In this document: piece after piece, positions 55,101 through 64,000 of the stretch
Layout: the number at the start of each line of letters is the position of its first letter
Position numbering within the stretch: the stretch's first letter is position 1
NCBI GenBank assembly: GCA_025200525.1
Contig: CM045768.1
Span: 47,752,425 to 47,816,424, forward strand
Source of the DNA: Camellia lanceoleosa
Lineage: Eukaryota > Streptophyta > Magnoliopsida > Ericales > Theaceae
Length of the DNA stretch: 64,000 nucleotides
Direction: 5' to 3'
The notes under the pieces: generated by a model
The model's database searches: none
Told to the model about the DNA's origin: nothing
What the model saw: the letters and a program-made list of their open reading frames with translations, nothing else
Translations under genes and position numbers: made by a program

Positions 55101-55479
55101 CTTGTTAATATTGTCAACCCAACTCACCTTTAATTTAACTAACCAGTGGTTTGCAAATACCGATTTCCATAAACCCATTTCCTGCTATGCACATTTTGTT
55201 CATTTACCAAATGACGTGTTCTACTTCTCACCATCTGTGAAATCTGCATCATATATGTACAGATTGCTGCTTCTGAAAATCTTCTCTTTGTTACAGGGTA
55301 GAAAGGCTCGTCTCAAGGCAACAAGAAGTAGCACAGCTGCACAGAATCGGTACTCACGGGGCAGCCCTGTTTCCACTTACTCCCCTTACGCAACTTCAAC
55401 CAGCACAAACCGGTTATCAAATGGAACACCAGGTGTTGGTGGTGAAGAGTACTCAAATGGCACCTTAGAAGAGCCATGA
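52150..55479 (+). CDS. SGF11: SAGA-associated factor 11 (SGF11), spliced
   Basis: Subunit of the SAGA histone-H2B deubiquitinating module, in which SGF11 anchors and activates the UBP22/Ubp8-type protease in the nucleus. Coding exons 53381-53413, 54765-55076 and 55297-55479, all GT-AG, encode 175 residues. M1-Q11 (MSVPNDDSHSQ) is exon 1 of the coding part. Exon 2 has the N-terminal helix (LLDSIIVDVASECHRIARLG, residues 20-39) and the zinc finger C93-x2-C96-x11-H108-x3-C112 (IFECMNCGRSIMAGRF). Exon 3 is a basic, Ser-rich tail (GRKARLKATRSST...). Upstream, a non-coding exon ending at 52346 (ATCT|GTAAGC) and an acceptor at 53300 give a leader intron of about 950 bp; the exact transcript start near 52150 is a guess. 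Length matches plant SGF11. All key residues are present. Confidence 0.92.
52156..52310. repeat. (CAT)n and (CT)n microsatellites in the SGF11 leader
   Basis: (CAT)n at about 52156-52178 and two (CT)n runs at about 52235-52249 and 52286-52308, within or just upstream of the non-coding first exon. CT tracts are common in plant 5' UTRs. The minus-strand frames here are translations of these repeats and not genes. Confidence 0.85.
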
Positions 55480-56242
55480 AAGAAATTTGAACAAAGACAG
55501 GCTGACAAATTTGCATCAAGTCAACAACAAACAATCCATACAAGACATACATCTGGTTGATTGCTTGATGATCATAACTATGGTCCTTTTACCTTCTTTT
55601 TCTAATTTTTTTCCCTATCTTTTTTTTGAACACTTGAAGGATTAATAGGGTTAGTTATTCTCATAGCAGTATAATCTGATATAGAAGTAAATTTCATACT
55701 TCAGGGAACATCAATTAGAAGAACTCTCTGCCAGCAAACATGAAAGGGAAATAGTAACTATTTCATAAGTATTGGTGTTGTAGTACTCTGCTTATGTTTC
55801 TCTGGGTTACAGAAATCGAAGTCTTATGTTGGAGGCCTAAATCGGGGTATTGGGAAAAAAATATCAAAAGTTCAGTTGCACTACAATGCCACCTTTGCTT
55901 TTGGGCTTTCTCGGTTGATGCCGAGACCTTAATTTTCCTCTGTTTTCGCTTTTGTTTCTGGGGTGTGTTTGGATCGTAAGTTTTTAGAGAAAAAAAGAAA
56001 AAGAAAAAAAGAGAGAGTGTTTCAAAAACCTTTTGCTATTTTCATTGGTAACGTTCTTTGAAAGACTCAAAAGTGAAACAGAGGGATCAAATTGATCCAA
56101 ATGATTAAAAAAGAAGAATGGTGTTAATATTAATATTAATGAGCCTCCAAAAAACAAAATAGAGGAAAATAGTTGCAAAAGGTTTGGAAAGTTCCAGAGC
56201 ACGTCCTTTTCACTAGAAAAAGGAAGGGGAAAAAAGATTTAT
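55480..56242. other. 3' flank of SGF11 and spacer
   Basis: The first 100-200 bp are probably the SGF11 3' UTR. No other gene. The short frames at 55794-56202 show no domain. Confidence 0.5.
56225..56242 (-). terminator. RNA polymerase III terminator of tRNA-Glu
   Basis: Just downstream of the tRNA 3' end the minus strand reads TAAATCTTTTTTCCCC, with a run of six T, the usual Pol III stop. Confidence 0.85.
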
Positions 56243-56315
56243 TTCCGTTGCCGGGACTTGAACCCGGGTCTTTCGGGTGAGAGCCGAATATCCTGACCAA
56301 CTAGACTACAACGGA
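56243..56315 (-). tRNA. tRNA-Glu (anticodon CTC)
   Basis: A 73-nt cloverleaf on the minus strand. The acceptor stem TCCGTTG pairs with CAACGGA, followed by discriminator A. The D arm is TAGTCTAGTTGGTCAGGATA. The anticodon stem TTCGG/CCGAA encloses the loop CTCTCAC with anticodon CTC, reading GAG codons. The T arm ACCCGGGTTCAAGTCCCGGC contains the B box. All stems pair. Upstream, CAACCACAACG before the 5' end resembles the CAA start motif of plant tRNA genes, and a T6 terminator follows. No intron; CCA is not encoded, as in plants. It should be functional. Confidence 0.97.
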
Positions 56316-56414
56316 CGTTGTGGTTGAGTTCCAAAGAAAAGTTATAAATAGTTTTTATAATCTCAATAGATTGAACTGCAACAATTTAATTTTTAGGCTG
56401 TGTCACAAAATATG

Positions 56415-56531
56415 TTTTTTTTTTTTTTTTTGAAATACAAAGAACTGGAAAGAAGGGAAGGGAGGTTTCATGGTTCAAACCGAAGACCTATGATGAGATC
56501 TTACAAAGCCCCAAACACCGAGACAAGCCAT
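56415..56531 (-). mobile_element. SINE candidate with A tail
   Basis: Minus-strand head TGGCTTGTCTCGG resembles an A box; 48 bases on, GGTTTGAACC matches the B box. The body ends TTCTTTGTATTTCA followed by about 17 A (plus-strand T run 56415-56431). Layout fits a short tRNA-derived SINE. The target duplication is uncertain (CATATG near 56530 and AATATG near 56410 are weak matches). Confidence 0.55.
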
Positions 56532-57128
56532 ATGTTCAAATTGTAAAATGAAATTGTATGTAGTTAGTTAATTTTAGGATCTTATATTGTGGGGAAAAAT
56601 CATTTTCTTTCATTTTCTTTTCCCTCGAAACGTCAGCTCTATATAGTTGGATAGGGGTCATGGAAGCCTTACATTAGCAGGATCACAGTAATTAGAAAGG
56701 GACTAGATTGGATATAAAAATAGAGATAATGCAGAGTACAAATGTGAATATGCAAATGGTGATTAAAAGAAAAAAGAAATTGTTTCTAAGAAATCAGGTG
56801 GAAATTGATTAAAGCTTGAATAATGTTACTTCCTTTTTTTCCAGAAAACAAAACAAATTCCACATGGACATTGAAAACTGTCTTCCTTCCTATAACAAAA
56901 CAGAAAAGTCAAGTATACAAAAGATCTCAGTAGTGTTTTCAAAATGGCAAGTACAAACAACATTCCACACATTATTCATGAAGGCCTGTTCCTCTTCCTA
57001 CTACCAAGTAAGCATATCCATCCACAATCAAAAACACAAAAACGACTGGCTAGGAACGATCCATTTATACAAACTCTTTCGATATGAGATTATACAAAAA
57101 CACGAAAACAACTGCTACAAATGTTCAA
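56532..57128. other. Spacer and probable 3' UTR of the BAG gene
   Basis: AT-rich, no gene. The part nearest 57129 is expected to be the 3' UTR of the minus-strand BAG gene; the small frame at 56816-57157 overlaps it and has no protein features. Confidence 0.45.
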
Positions 57129-59445
57129 TTATTCAAACAATTCCCAATCCTGGGTGATTTTTGTAGACGATTGTCTTTGGTTTGGATCGAGACTCCCGAC
57201 TCCCGAATCAAATGCCTCCCACTTGGCTGACACCGACACAGCGCTGATGCTGTTGCTACAAGGATTAGAATTTCTAAATGCAGGATTTGAATTACTTGCC
57301 TTGAGATTGTCAAGTGCATCCACAAAACTCTGGACACGATGAACCTGTACAGAAAACATCTCATTGTGAATCATAATCATATAAAAAGCTAACTTGAATG
57401 TCTTTTGACTTTTGAGGCAAACTGGAATCCCCAATCCATGAACATATGTAGGTAATAATTGAGATGCTATATCCCATGCCATGTCTAGACAGTTCCCATA
57501 TCACAATTAACATACACTCATTGACATTGGATAACACCCATCCCATGCTTGATACCAGTTTGGAGACTTCTTTATTGTACAACTGTGCAGATGAACAATG
57601 GGTACTTGAGGTGTGGTTTTTATGTGTCCCCTTCTAATTTTTTGCTGTAATGTTCCAAAAAGAGATCAAAATGTGCTAACTTGGGCAGTCAGAACTCAAA
57701 GCAAGTTACTTCCCTCACATGTATATATAGCTACAGATCATATTGAAGCCTTTTTATTTTTTATTTGGAGTGTTTTGTGCATATTAACTACATATTTTCC
57801 TCGTACAAATTCAGAATGTCATTAAATGGCCAACATCATCTTTTAGTGTTAGAAGAGCAAAAAACTACTAACCTCGATTCGCCTCTGCACTTTTGCTTCT
57901 CCATCAGCCTCGATTGTGTCTAATTTAAGCAACTGCACCATGAGCAACTCTGTCAAGACAACAAATTCCTTGTCAGCGACCTTCATGCCATTTTGAACAG
58001 CCGTCTCCAAGGCAACGACCTAAAAAACCATAAATAAAAAGTAATTAGGTTTTCTTGGCCCAAGGTAATATGGTTAATTTTCTTTTTCATTAGTCTAAAA
58101 GGATTCTGACCTTGTCTGAGAGCTTGTCAACCTCAACCCTTACATTGGCAACAGCTTTGTAGGCATTTAATACATGTTGATTTCTCTTCATCTCCTCGAG
58201 TTTCCTCTCTTTGCTAGCCGGGTCTTCCAATAGTATCACCTTTGACATGTCTACTACACCCACCATGTGCAAACATTCCTCATCATCCTTTTCTTTCCCT
58301 CTAAACAACAACCTCTGCTCCTTAGGCTCTAGTCCAGTTTCATGGGCAAGAACCCTTTTGAGATCCCCTTCCATTAGACCAAAAGCGGGTTTTGAGCATC
58401 AATTTTTCAACATGAAAATGCAATTACATGAGAATTGGTACTGATTACTGAAATGTGATTGAAGTCCAAATGCACACATAAAAAACAAATGGTAATTGGT
58501 TCTATTATGGACTCAATATCATTCCACACTGGACGTGTATCATACATTGCAAACGTGTCCGGCTTATTCTGTAATGTTTGTTATTTAGCCTCTTTGAAGG
58601 ATGGACAATTTTCAGGGTTTCAGTAATTGACCATAGCTAGTGTTTTTGTGAAATCAATTTATGATTAGATTTCAATGGATGAGCTTCCCAAATAATATGG
58701 GAAAACATGAGACTGGTATCATTCTTCATTTGATGTCCAAATGCCCAACTGCTAAACCAAGAATACATCAACATCACATAGAGGAAATAGAGTCCAAAAA
58801 TGAAAATTATAATGTAAAATAATGATCTCAGAATGAGCCATCCCACAAAGCACACTTTGCATTAACTTTAAGAACTAAAGGCAAAAAGACTTCTTGATGA
58901 AGAAAGAAACATTTCAAATTCCACATTGCACATCACCAAAACCAGTTGATCATTAACTTTAATCAAACAAAAAAAGAAAAAGTGATGGTTACCCTGCTTT
59001 TAATCTCACATTATTAAAGTGAAAAAGAGAAGAAAAGATAGCATGAAAATGTAGAAAACTAGTAATGGGCATCAATCAACACTATGTCTAACAGAAAAAG
59101 CCCAAACAAAGCAAATGCACAACAAATATTGAATAGAGAAAGAAAAGAAGCAAAATGGGTGAAGAAAAGAGAGGGAAATTGAAGTAATTAATTAATACCA
59201 AAACTGGATTGAGCAGGGATGGTGATATCATGGTGAGATGAGCCATGAGAGACCTTGATCTTGATCATTGGACCTCCACAACCGCCACCGCCATCAGACT
59301 CAACAACACCACCTCTCTTCTGAACAAGCATACCACCAGGCCTCAGCTCCCAATCAATGATTGGCTCATCATTGCATTTATACCCTCTGTTTTCAACACT
59401 ACTACCTTTCTTTGAAGTTGTTGATGATCTTTTCATACTCACCAA
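57129..59445 (-). CDS. BAG1: BAG family molecular chaperone regulator 1-like (ubiquitin-like + BAG), four exons
   Basis: HSP70/HSC70 co-chaperone acting as a nucleotide-exchange factor in the cytosol. Splicing as complement(join(57129..57344, 57873..58019, 58111..58367, 59199..59445)) with GT-AG introns gives 288 residues (285 from the second ATG, MKRSS). Exon 1 has WELRPGGMLVQKRGG and starts the ubiquitin-like fold (IKIKVSHGSSHHDITIPAQS). Exon 2 completes it (GLEPKEQRLLFRGKEKDDEE) and starts the BAG helices (residues about 150-230: VANVRVEVDKLSDK, then exon 3 VVALETAVQNGMKVADKEFV and KVQRRIE). Exon 4 ends with WEAFDSGVGSLDPNQ...TQDWELFE, the C-terminal motif of plant BAG1-4. Wording is closest to BAG1/BAG2-type; the exact paralog is not certain. 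No damage seen. Confidence 0.93.
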
Positions 59446-59821
59446 ATAAACTGATAGTTCTTGAAAAAGAAAAAAATTAAAAAAATGGAAAGAAAGGTGG
59501 GAAGTTGATGGAGAGAGGAGAGAGGAGAGAGGTGAGGTGGGTGGTGGAATGGGAAGAGGGTTTTTGAGTAAAGACTAAAACAAAAAAATTAAATATTAAA
59601 AAAAATAAAAAATTGAAAGAAACGAAAGAAACGAAAGGGGCATTGGAACCCACTGAAAAAGACAGATGAGTGGGACAGGAACATTTCAACTGACTCTCAT
59701 GCTACTGTAGCGGTTGATCGATTTCTCTACTTCAATACTTGTTTGGCAAGGACGATCTTTTGTTCCTAAATAATTTTGTTTTTCTATTTTAAATCACTTA
59801 CAATTATTATATGGGTTTTGA
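59446..59821. promoter_or_regulatory. Upstream region of the BAG gene
   Basis: Minus-strand leader and promoter. (GA)n-type purine runs at 59513-59535 (plus strand) are CT-rich in the transcript direction, as usual for plant 5' UTRs. I cannot fix a TATA box or start site. Confidence 0.4.
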
Positions 59822-59953
59822 TTTGTGGCACTAATTTGAGTGGCACTAATGCCCTTAATTTCTATATAAGGCAAAAAAAAAAAAAAAAAAAGCAAAACAG
59901 TTTCCAGAAAAAGAAATTAGGGTCATTAGTGCTACCCAAATTAGTGCCACAAA
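59822..59953. mobile_element. Foldback MITE 1 upstream of BAG (about 130 bp)
   Basis: Arms TTTGTGGCACTAATTTGAGT and, reverse-complemented from the right, TTTGTGGCACTAATTTGGGT; both continue through GCACTAATG and CTAATTTCT/TTAATTTCT. An A-rich centre (18 A) separates them. Confidence 0.8.
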
Positions 59954-60204
59954 ACATTTTCCTTATTATATTATATGAGCCTAAAAATTTTAAGACATAT
60001 TTAATGGTTGTAAGTAATTTGAGACAGAGGGACAGAATTATTTGGAGATAAAGGATCTTGGGCCTTGTTTTGGGTTTTGTGAGGTGCCAATTAATATCAT
60101 TTGAATAAGAATAATACTAGATGTATTAATCAAAAGGTTCCAGCTTGTCTCAAGTTGAGATCAAGATTGGACTCGTTCAGTTCGGCTCATGGGGTTCATT
60201 TTTT

Positions 60205-60468
60205 GGATCCGTTTTGATAATCCGAACTGTTCAATGTGTAGAACTCGTCGAGTACCACATGCTTGTAAAAAATCACGTTGATCAGATATTAATAGCTATG
60301 TAATCAAATCAGTTTTGTATAAAAAAATAGACGGTGAAAAAATTAACGGTTGATAAAAAATTGTTTTGTTCACATAGCTATCAATATCCGATCAACGTGA
60401 TTTTTTACAGGCATATAGTACTCGACGAGTTCTACATATTGAACGGTTCAAATTATCAAAACGGGACC
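60205..60468. mobile_element. Foldback MITE 2 upstream of BAG (about 264 bp)
   Basis: Arms of about 105 bp. Left: CGTTTTGATAATCCGAACTG...TAGAACTCGTCGAGTAC...AAAAAATCACGTTGATC. The right arm is its inverted copy (GATCAACGTGATTTTTT...GTACTCGACGAGTTCTA). Mismatches between the arms are mainly C-T/G-A. Weaker pairing continues outside both stated ends (GGCTCATGGGG versus GGCCCGTGAAG), so the full element may be larger. Confidence 0.85.
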
Positions 60469-60544
60469 TGTGGTGGACCTTCACGGGCCCAACAGCACGG
60501 TCCAGTCCGATATTGGACTGGACCAAAGCCACTGCCTAATAAAA

Positions 60545-60689
60545 AATGTTAGAGATCTCAAAAATTTTATTAAAAGTTCTACCAAATATCTGGTGTGGGA
60601 CTCACATGACAGCCACATTAATGTGGGTCACATACCTATATGAGACATTTGATAGAAATTTTGATAAAATTTTTGAAATCTCTAGCATT
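60545..60689. mobile_element. Foldback MITE 3 upstream of BAG (145 bp)
   Basis: Left arm AATGTTAGAGATCTCAAAAA, right arm reverse-complemented AATGCTAGAGATTTCAAAAA; both continue TTTTAT.AAAA.TTCTA.CAAAT. The centre CCACATTAATGTGG is itself palindromic. Confidence 0.85.
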
Positions 60690-60694
60690 ACTCT

Positions 60695-60831
60695 GTATTA
60701 ATTAATGTACTAACTAGTATATTAATAGATGATGTGGCATAATTTTAAAGAATTTAAGTATTTATAATTTATAGGGTCAATAATAATGATGTAACACTAA
60801 TTAGTATACTAATTTATACATTAATTAATAC
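60695..60831. mobile_element. Foldback MITE 4 upstream of BAG (137 bp)
   Basis: Left arm GTATTAATTAATGTACTAAC, right arm reverse-complemented GTATTAATTAATGTATAAAT; both reach TAGTATA.TAAT and GATGATGT / TTACATCAT near the centre. It begins six bases after MITE 3. Confidence 0.75.
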
Positions 60832-62096
60832 ACGTAATATCACCAATATCAATTAGGGGTCAAAATTACAAAAAAAATATAATTATTAAATAGTGTAGTT
60901 AATGTGCTTTTAAGATGGGTTTGGATGCTTCGTGGGGTTCACAGGGCTTCATTTTGCGATTTCAATGGTTAATTTTGTTTGAATATTCATATGAATCGTG
61001 AAAAAAATTATATTCAGTGTGTTTGATTTGAGTTTTTTTGATTAAATTTTTTATAAATTGATTTTTTTGTTTTTAGTAAATATTTTTAAAATTTTAAGCA
61101 TTTTCTTTACTTTTTTAGATGCACCTTACTTAGATGTATCTAAAAAGTAAAAAATTTGTGAAAAAATATTTTTAAAAATTAACAAATACATAAAAATACA
61201 AAAAATAATTTTTAAAAGATTTTTTTTACAAAAATTATACTTTTTATATGTATTTATGTTAAGTGTGTCTAAAAATTAAAAAATTTGCTAAAAATATTTA
61301 AAAAAATAATAAAAATAAAAAAATACGAAAAATAAGAAAATAGAATTTTCTGAAAACTGTTTTCAGAAAAATGAAACCAAACAAGCATATTGATTCAATA
61401 AATATATTTATATATTTTGATGACATTTATTTGCCAAAAATGATTGATAAAAATAAATTTAAAAATATTTTGTCTTTTTTTTTATAATAAATCTGATAAA
61501 ATTATAAAATATGATTATTAGATAAATAATTTTTTTTTAAATAATTTCCATCCATAATTAAACAAAATGAACAATTCTAATAATTGAAATGGAGTCCGTA
61601 ATGAGTCACAAAACTCAACAATACTTTGGCCCTAATTGAAGGGGGAGTTACGGGCCGGTCCTTTGGACCAGACTTAATTTTCAAGAAGTCCTGACATAAA
61701 ATAATTTAGCCCATCTTTCATTTTTATTCCTTACATTTAGTTGAGTGATTTTATCCTAAAGCCAAACACAACCCTATCTCTATTTCTCTCTCTTCCATTT
61801 CTCTCGCTCTCATATTTCTCACTGGCACACCATCTCCTCCTTCTCCATCATCATATATGTTGCTCAGCTCAACCACACTTGCATCAACCACCATTGTCTT
61901 TCTCCCTCGTTGCCATCACCGTTGCTCCTCTCCCATCATTTATCTGATAGCTTCAACATTGCAATCTTCCATCATCGATCTACCATCATTGACATCGTCG
62001 TTGCCACCATCTTCCTCCATCACCAGTTTGGGATGCAAAGTATCCAATCAGTGCATTGAAAGGTGTTGTTGATCTTCTACAGAAGAGTAACTAATC

Positions 62097-62186
62097 TGAT
62101 AAATTTGTTACCTAATTCAGTGATAAATTTGTTACTTAATTTATGAATGATAAATTTGTTACTTAATTCAGTGATAAATTGGTTGT
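62097..62186. repeat. 24-27-bp tandem repeat (TGATAAATTTGTTACTTAAT)
   Basis: Three full copies of TGATAAATTTGTTACTTAAT (one with a C change) plus a partial fourth, spacing 24-27 bp. Related palindromes GTGATAAATTTATCAC and ATGATAAATTTATCAC occur at about 62253 and 62290. Confidence 0.85.
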
Positions 62187-63425
62187 GATGCCCCTCTCTC
62201 TCACAAATTAAGTCTGCTATTTGTAAATTTTTTAACCAATTCAACAGTGATAAATTTATCACTATAACTCTGGCTGAGATTTTTTTGCATGATAAATTTA
62301 TCACTGAATTAGACTTTTGATTCTTCGGCTTGATTTGTGATAGCGTAAAATGATGAGAATTATTCTCTAGTAATGGTGTCTCATCTCTCTCCTTCATTCT
62401 CTTCATTTTTTTTTCCTCTTTTTCTCTCATTGCCACTGGATCTGAGGAGGTGGTTGTCGTGGTGAGGTGTTGGAGATCAAAAATGGCCAAAAAAAATATT
62501 GTCAGAGGTTCACAATTTGAAGTTCAAAAATAAAACGGGAAACTAGGAAAAAAAAAAAAAAAAGCAAACATGTGAAAGTATAACAACAAGGGCAAAGTCA
62601 GGATAAAAAAAAATATAACAGGACCTACCGGTGCATGAGATAGAAACTTAGAACCTAATAGGTAATAGATTCAATTATTGGGACTAATTGGTAAAAAATC
62701 CTTGTTTCTAGAGATGAAAAGTGGACTTTGACTAGCAGTGAAGTGGATCTAGAAATATCATGTTTATTTTAGAAAATTGTCATAGAACTAATAGTCTCAT
62801 GGGACTGAAATTCCACAAAAGAAGGGATTAGCAATCCCATGAGAGACTTGGGCTTGCTAATCTAATCCCATAGAATTAAAAGATTAGAGGTGAAATGACC
62901 TTATTGCCCCCCATTTTACAAAACTAATAAAGTTACATTTTTCATAATGAGAATTTTTACATAATTTTATAAATTTAATCTTAACTAATTAATACTACCA
63001 TGCTAGTGCACAAAAAACACAATTTATCTTACATATTCAATTTAATATCAATATATTAATAATCCTCTCACTAAATTCTACCTTACAATAATTCTATCTA
63101 ATCTAATTCGACAAAAAAACGAGACCCTCTAATCCATTTTTGTGAACCAGAGAGAAACTCATCTCTATAAAATATAAGTCAAAGTTAAGGTTAAGAAAGT
63201 TTAGAACAATAATATATATATATTTTTAGGGAGTTTTTTTTTTTTTTTAATAAATTCTCTTTCTAAGAGTTTTATTCCATCCAACTCATATTTTTTTTTT
63301 TATTATTCCATTAGATCCTATCTTATTCAAGGTAAGAAGACCAAAACACCATCAATCTCTTTTGCACCATATTAATGTTGATAGTCATTATATTTTGGTA
63401 GTTCCTAGGTATCAAGATGTTGACT

Positions 63426-63570
63426 ATCATTATATTCATATTAATTTGAAATGAATTTTTGTCATTGTGTTGTCAATTATATGATGTGAATATTCATATC
63501 ATTATATTCACATTAATTTGAAATGAATTTTTCTCATTATGTTGTCAATTACATGATGTGAATATTCATA
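63426..63570. repeat. 72-bp tandem duplication
   Basis: ATCATTATATTCATATTAAT at 63426 and ATCATTATATTCACATTAAT at 63498; both copies continue TTGAAATGAATTTTT and TGTTGTCAATTA. Two copies, few differences, followed by looser repeats of the same words to about 63930. Confidence 0.85.
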
Positions 63571-64000
63571 CTAAAATATACGAATGTGAACATTCACATC
63601 ACTACATTAGATAAGAGAGAATGTTCACATCATTACATGTTGTGAATAAGAATGTGTTGTCAATTAAAAATATAATGAATGTTATTTTTAATGTGTTGTC
63701 AATTAAAAATAAGAAGGTTTACATATTGTGAATGTTCATATCACTACATTAAATGAGAGAGAATTTTTCGGAAAGGTGTTGTGAACGTTTACATCAGATG
63801 AAAGAGAATGTTCACATTATTTTTAATATGTTGTCAATTAAAAATATATTCACATCAGATGAGAAAGAATGTTCACATTATTTTTAATGTATTGTCAATT
63901 AAAAACATATTCACATTATATAATAGAGAATTGACCTATAAATCCCATATGGATGAATTGTGAACCATTCAGTCCCAATTGTGTTTTGATGATCTTAGAA

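Larger units (their letters stand above)
60832..64000. other. AT-rich spacer to the right edge
   Basis: No gene supported. 61740-62075 is CT-rich and GC-richer than its surroundings with a 68-codon plus-strand frame of Ser/Leu/His low complexity; it may be a leader or an old element. 62077-62490 has a 137-codon minus-strand frame largely made of the tandem repeats listed separately. 63426-63930 is full of degenerate GAATGTTCACAT and TGTTGTCAATTA phrases. Confidence 0.45.

Noticed and set aside
61741..62490. Two-exon gene from the CT-rich frame and the following open frames
   Set aside because: Low complexity, no convincing splice sites and no recognised protein; kept only as spacer description.

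Overview
This is a nuclear window from a flowering plant, most likely a eudicot. The evidence is spliced plant-type genes (SGF11, a BAG chaperone regulator, a bZIP factor), a plant tRNA-Glu, and plant transposon lineages (CACTA, Tat-type Ty3/gypsy, L1-like LINE, foldback MITEs). Intergenic DNA is very AT-rich. No species can be named. Most of the 64 kb is transposon-derived; only about four protein genes and one tRNA look alive.

Layout. 1-1852: gag end and 5' LTR of a minus-strand Ty3/gypsy element that runs off the left edge. 1853-4700: AT-rich spacer with two copies of a short terminal-inverted-repeat family. 4705-5939 (minus): a four-exon bZIP gene. 7183-19163: a CACTA transposon flanked by the 3-bp duplication CAT, with a second CACTA transposon (10168-18036, flanked by TAT) inserted in it. 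Neither shows a transposase. Both carry pieces of host genes: a receptor-like kinase exon in the outer element, and intron-containing pieces of RPL5 and topoisomerase 3-beta in the inner one. 21247-32893: a complete but inactivated Tat-lineage Ty3/gypsy element (LTRs 744 and 755 bp, 5-bp duplication ATTAC), with gag-pol on the minus strand, an opposite-strand accessory ORF with its own spliced leader, and 65-bp and 118-bp tandem repeats between them.

32899-39880: spacer with a SINE candidate, a LINE-derived retroposon with a 13-bp target duplication, a small membrane-protein gene (38056-38370, minus) and foldback repeats. 39879-48760: a decayed minus-strand LINE whose ORF1 is split by a 2.8-kb gag-only LTR element (45359-48137, duplication TCATC). 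48778-52100: foldback and inverted-repeat elements in AT-rich spacer. 52150-55479 (plus): SGF11, the zinc-finger subunit of the SAGA deubiquitinating module. 56243-56315 (minus): tRNA-Glu(CTC). 57129-59445 (minus): a BAG1-type HSP70 co-chaperone. 59822-60831: four foldback elements packed upstream of the BAG gene. 60832-64000: spacer with short tandem repeats.

The genes are ordinary, independently transcribed plant genes and do not form a pathway. The unusual content is the layered transposon archaeology, above all the nested CACTA pair that has collected fragments of three unrelated host genes. Identifications rest on reading translated motifs and repeat boundaries by eye; no database search was run.
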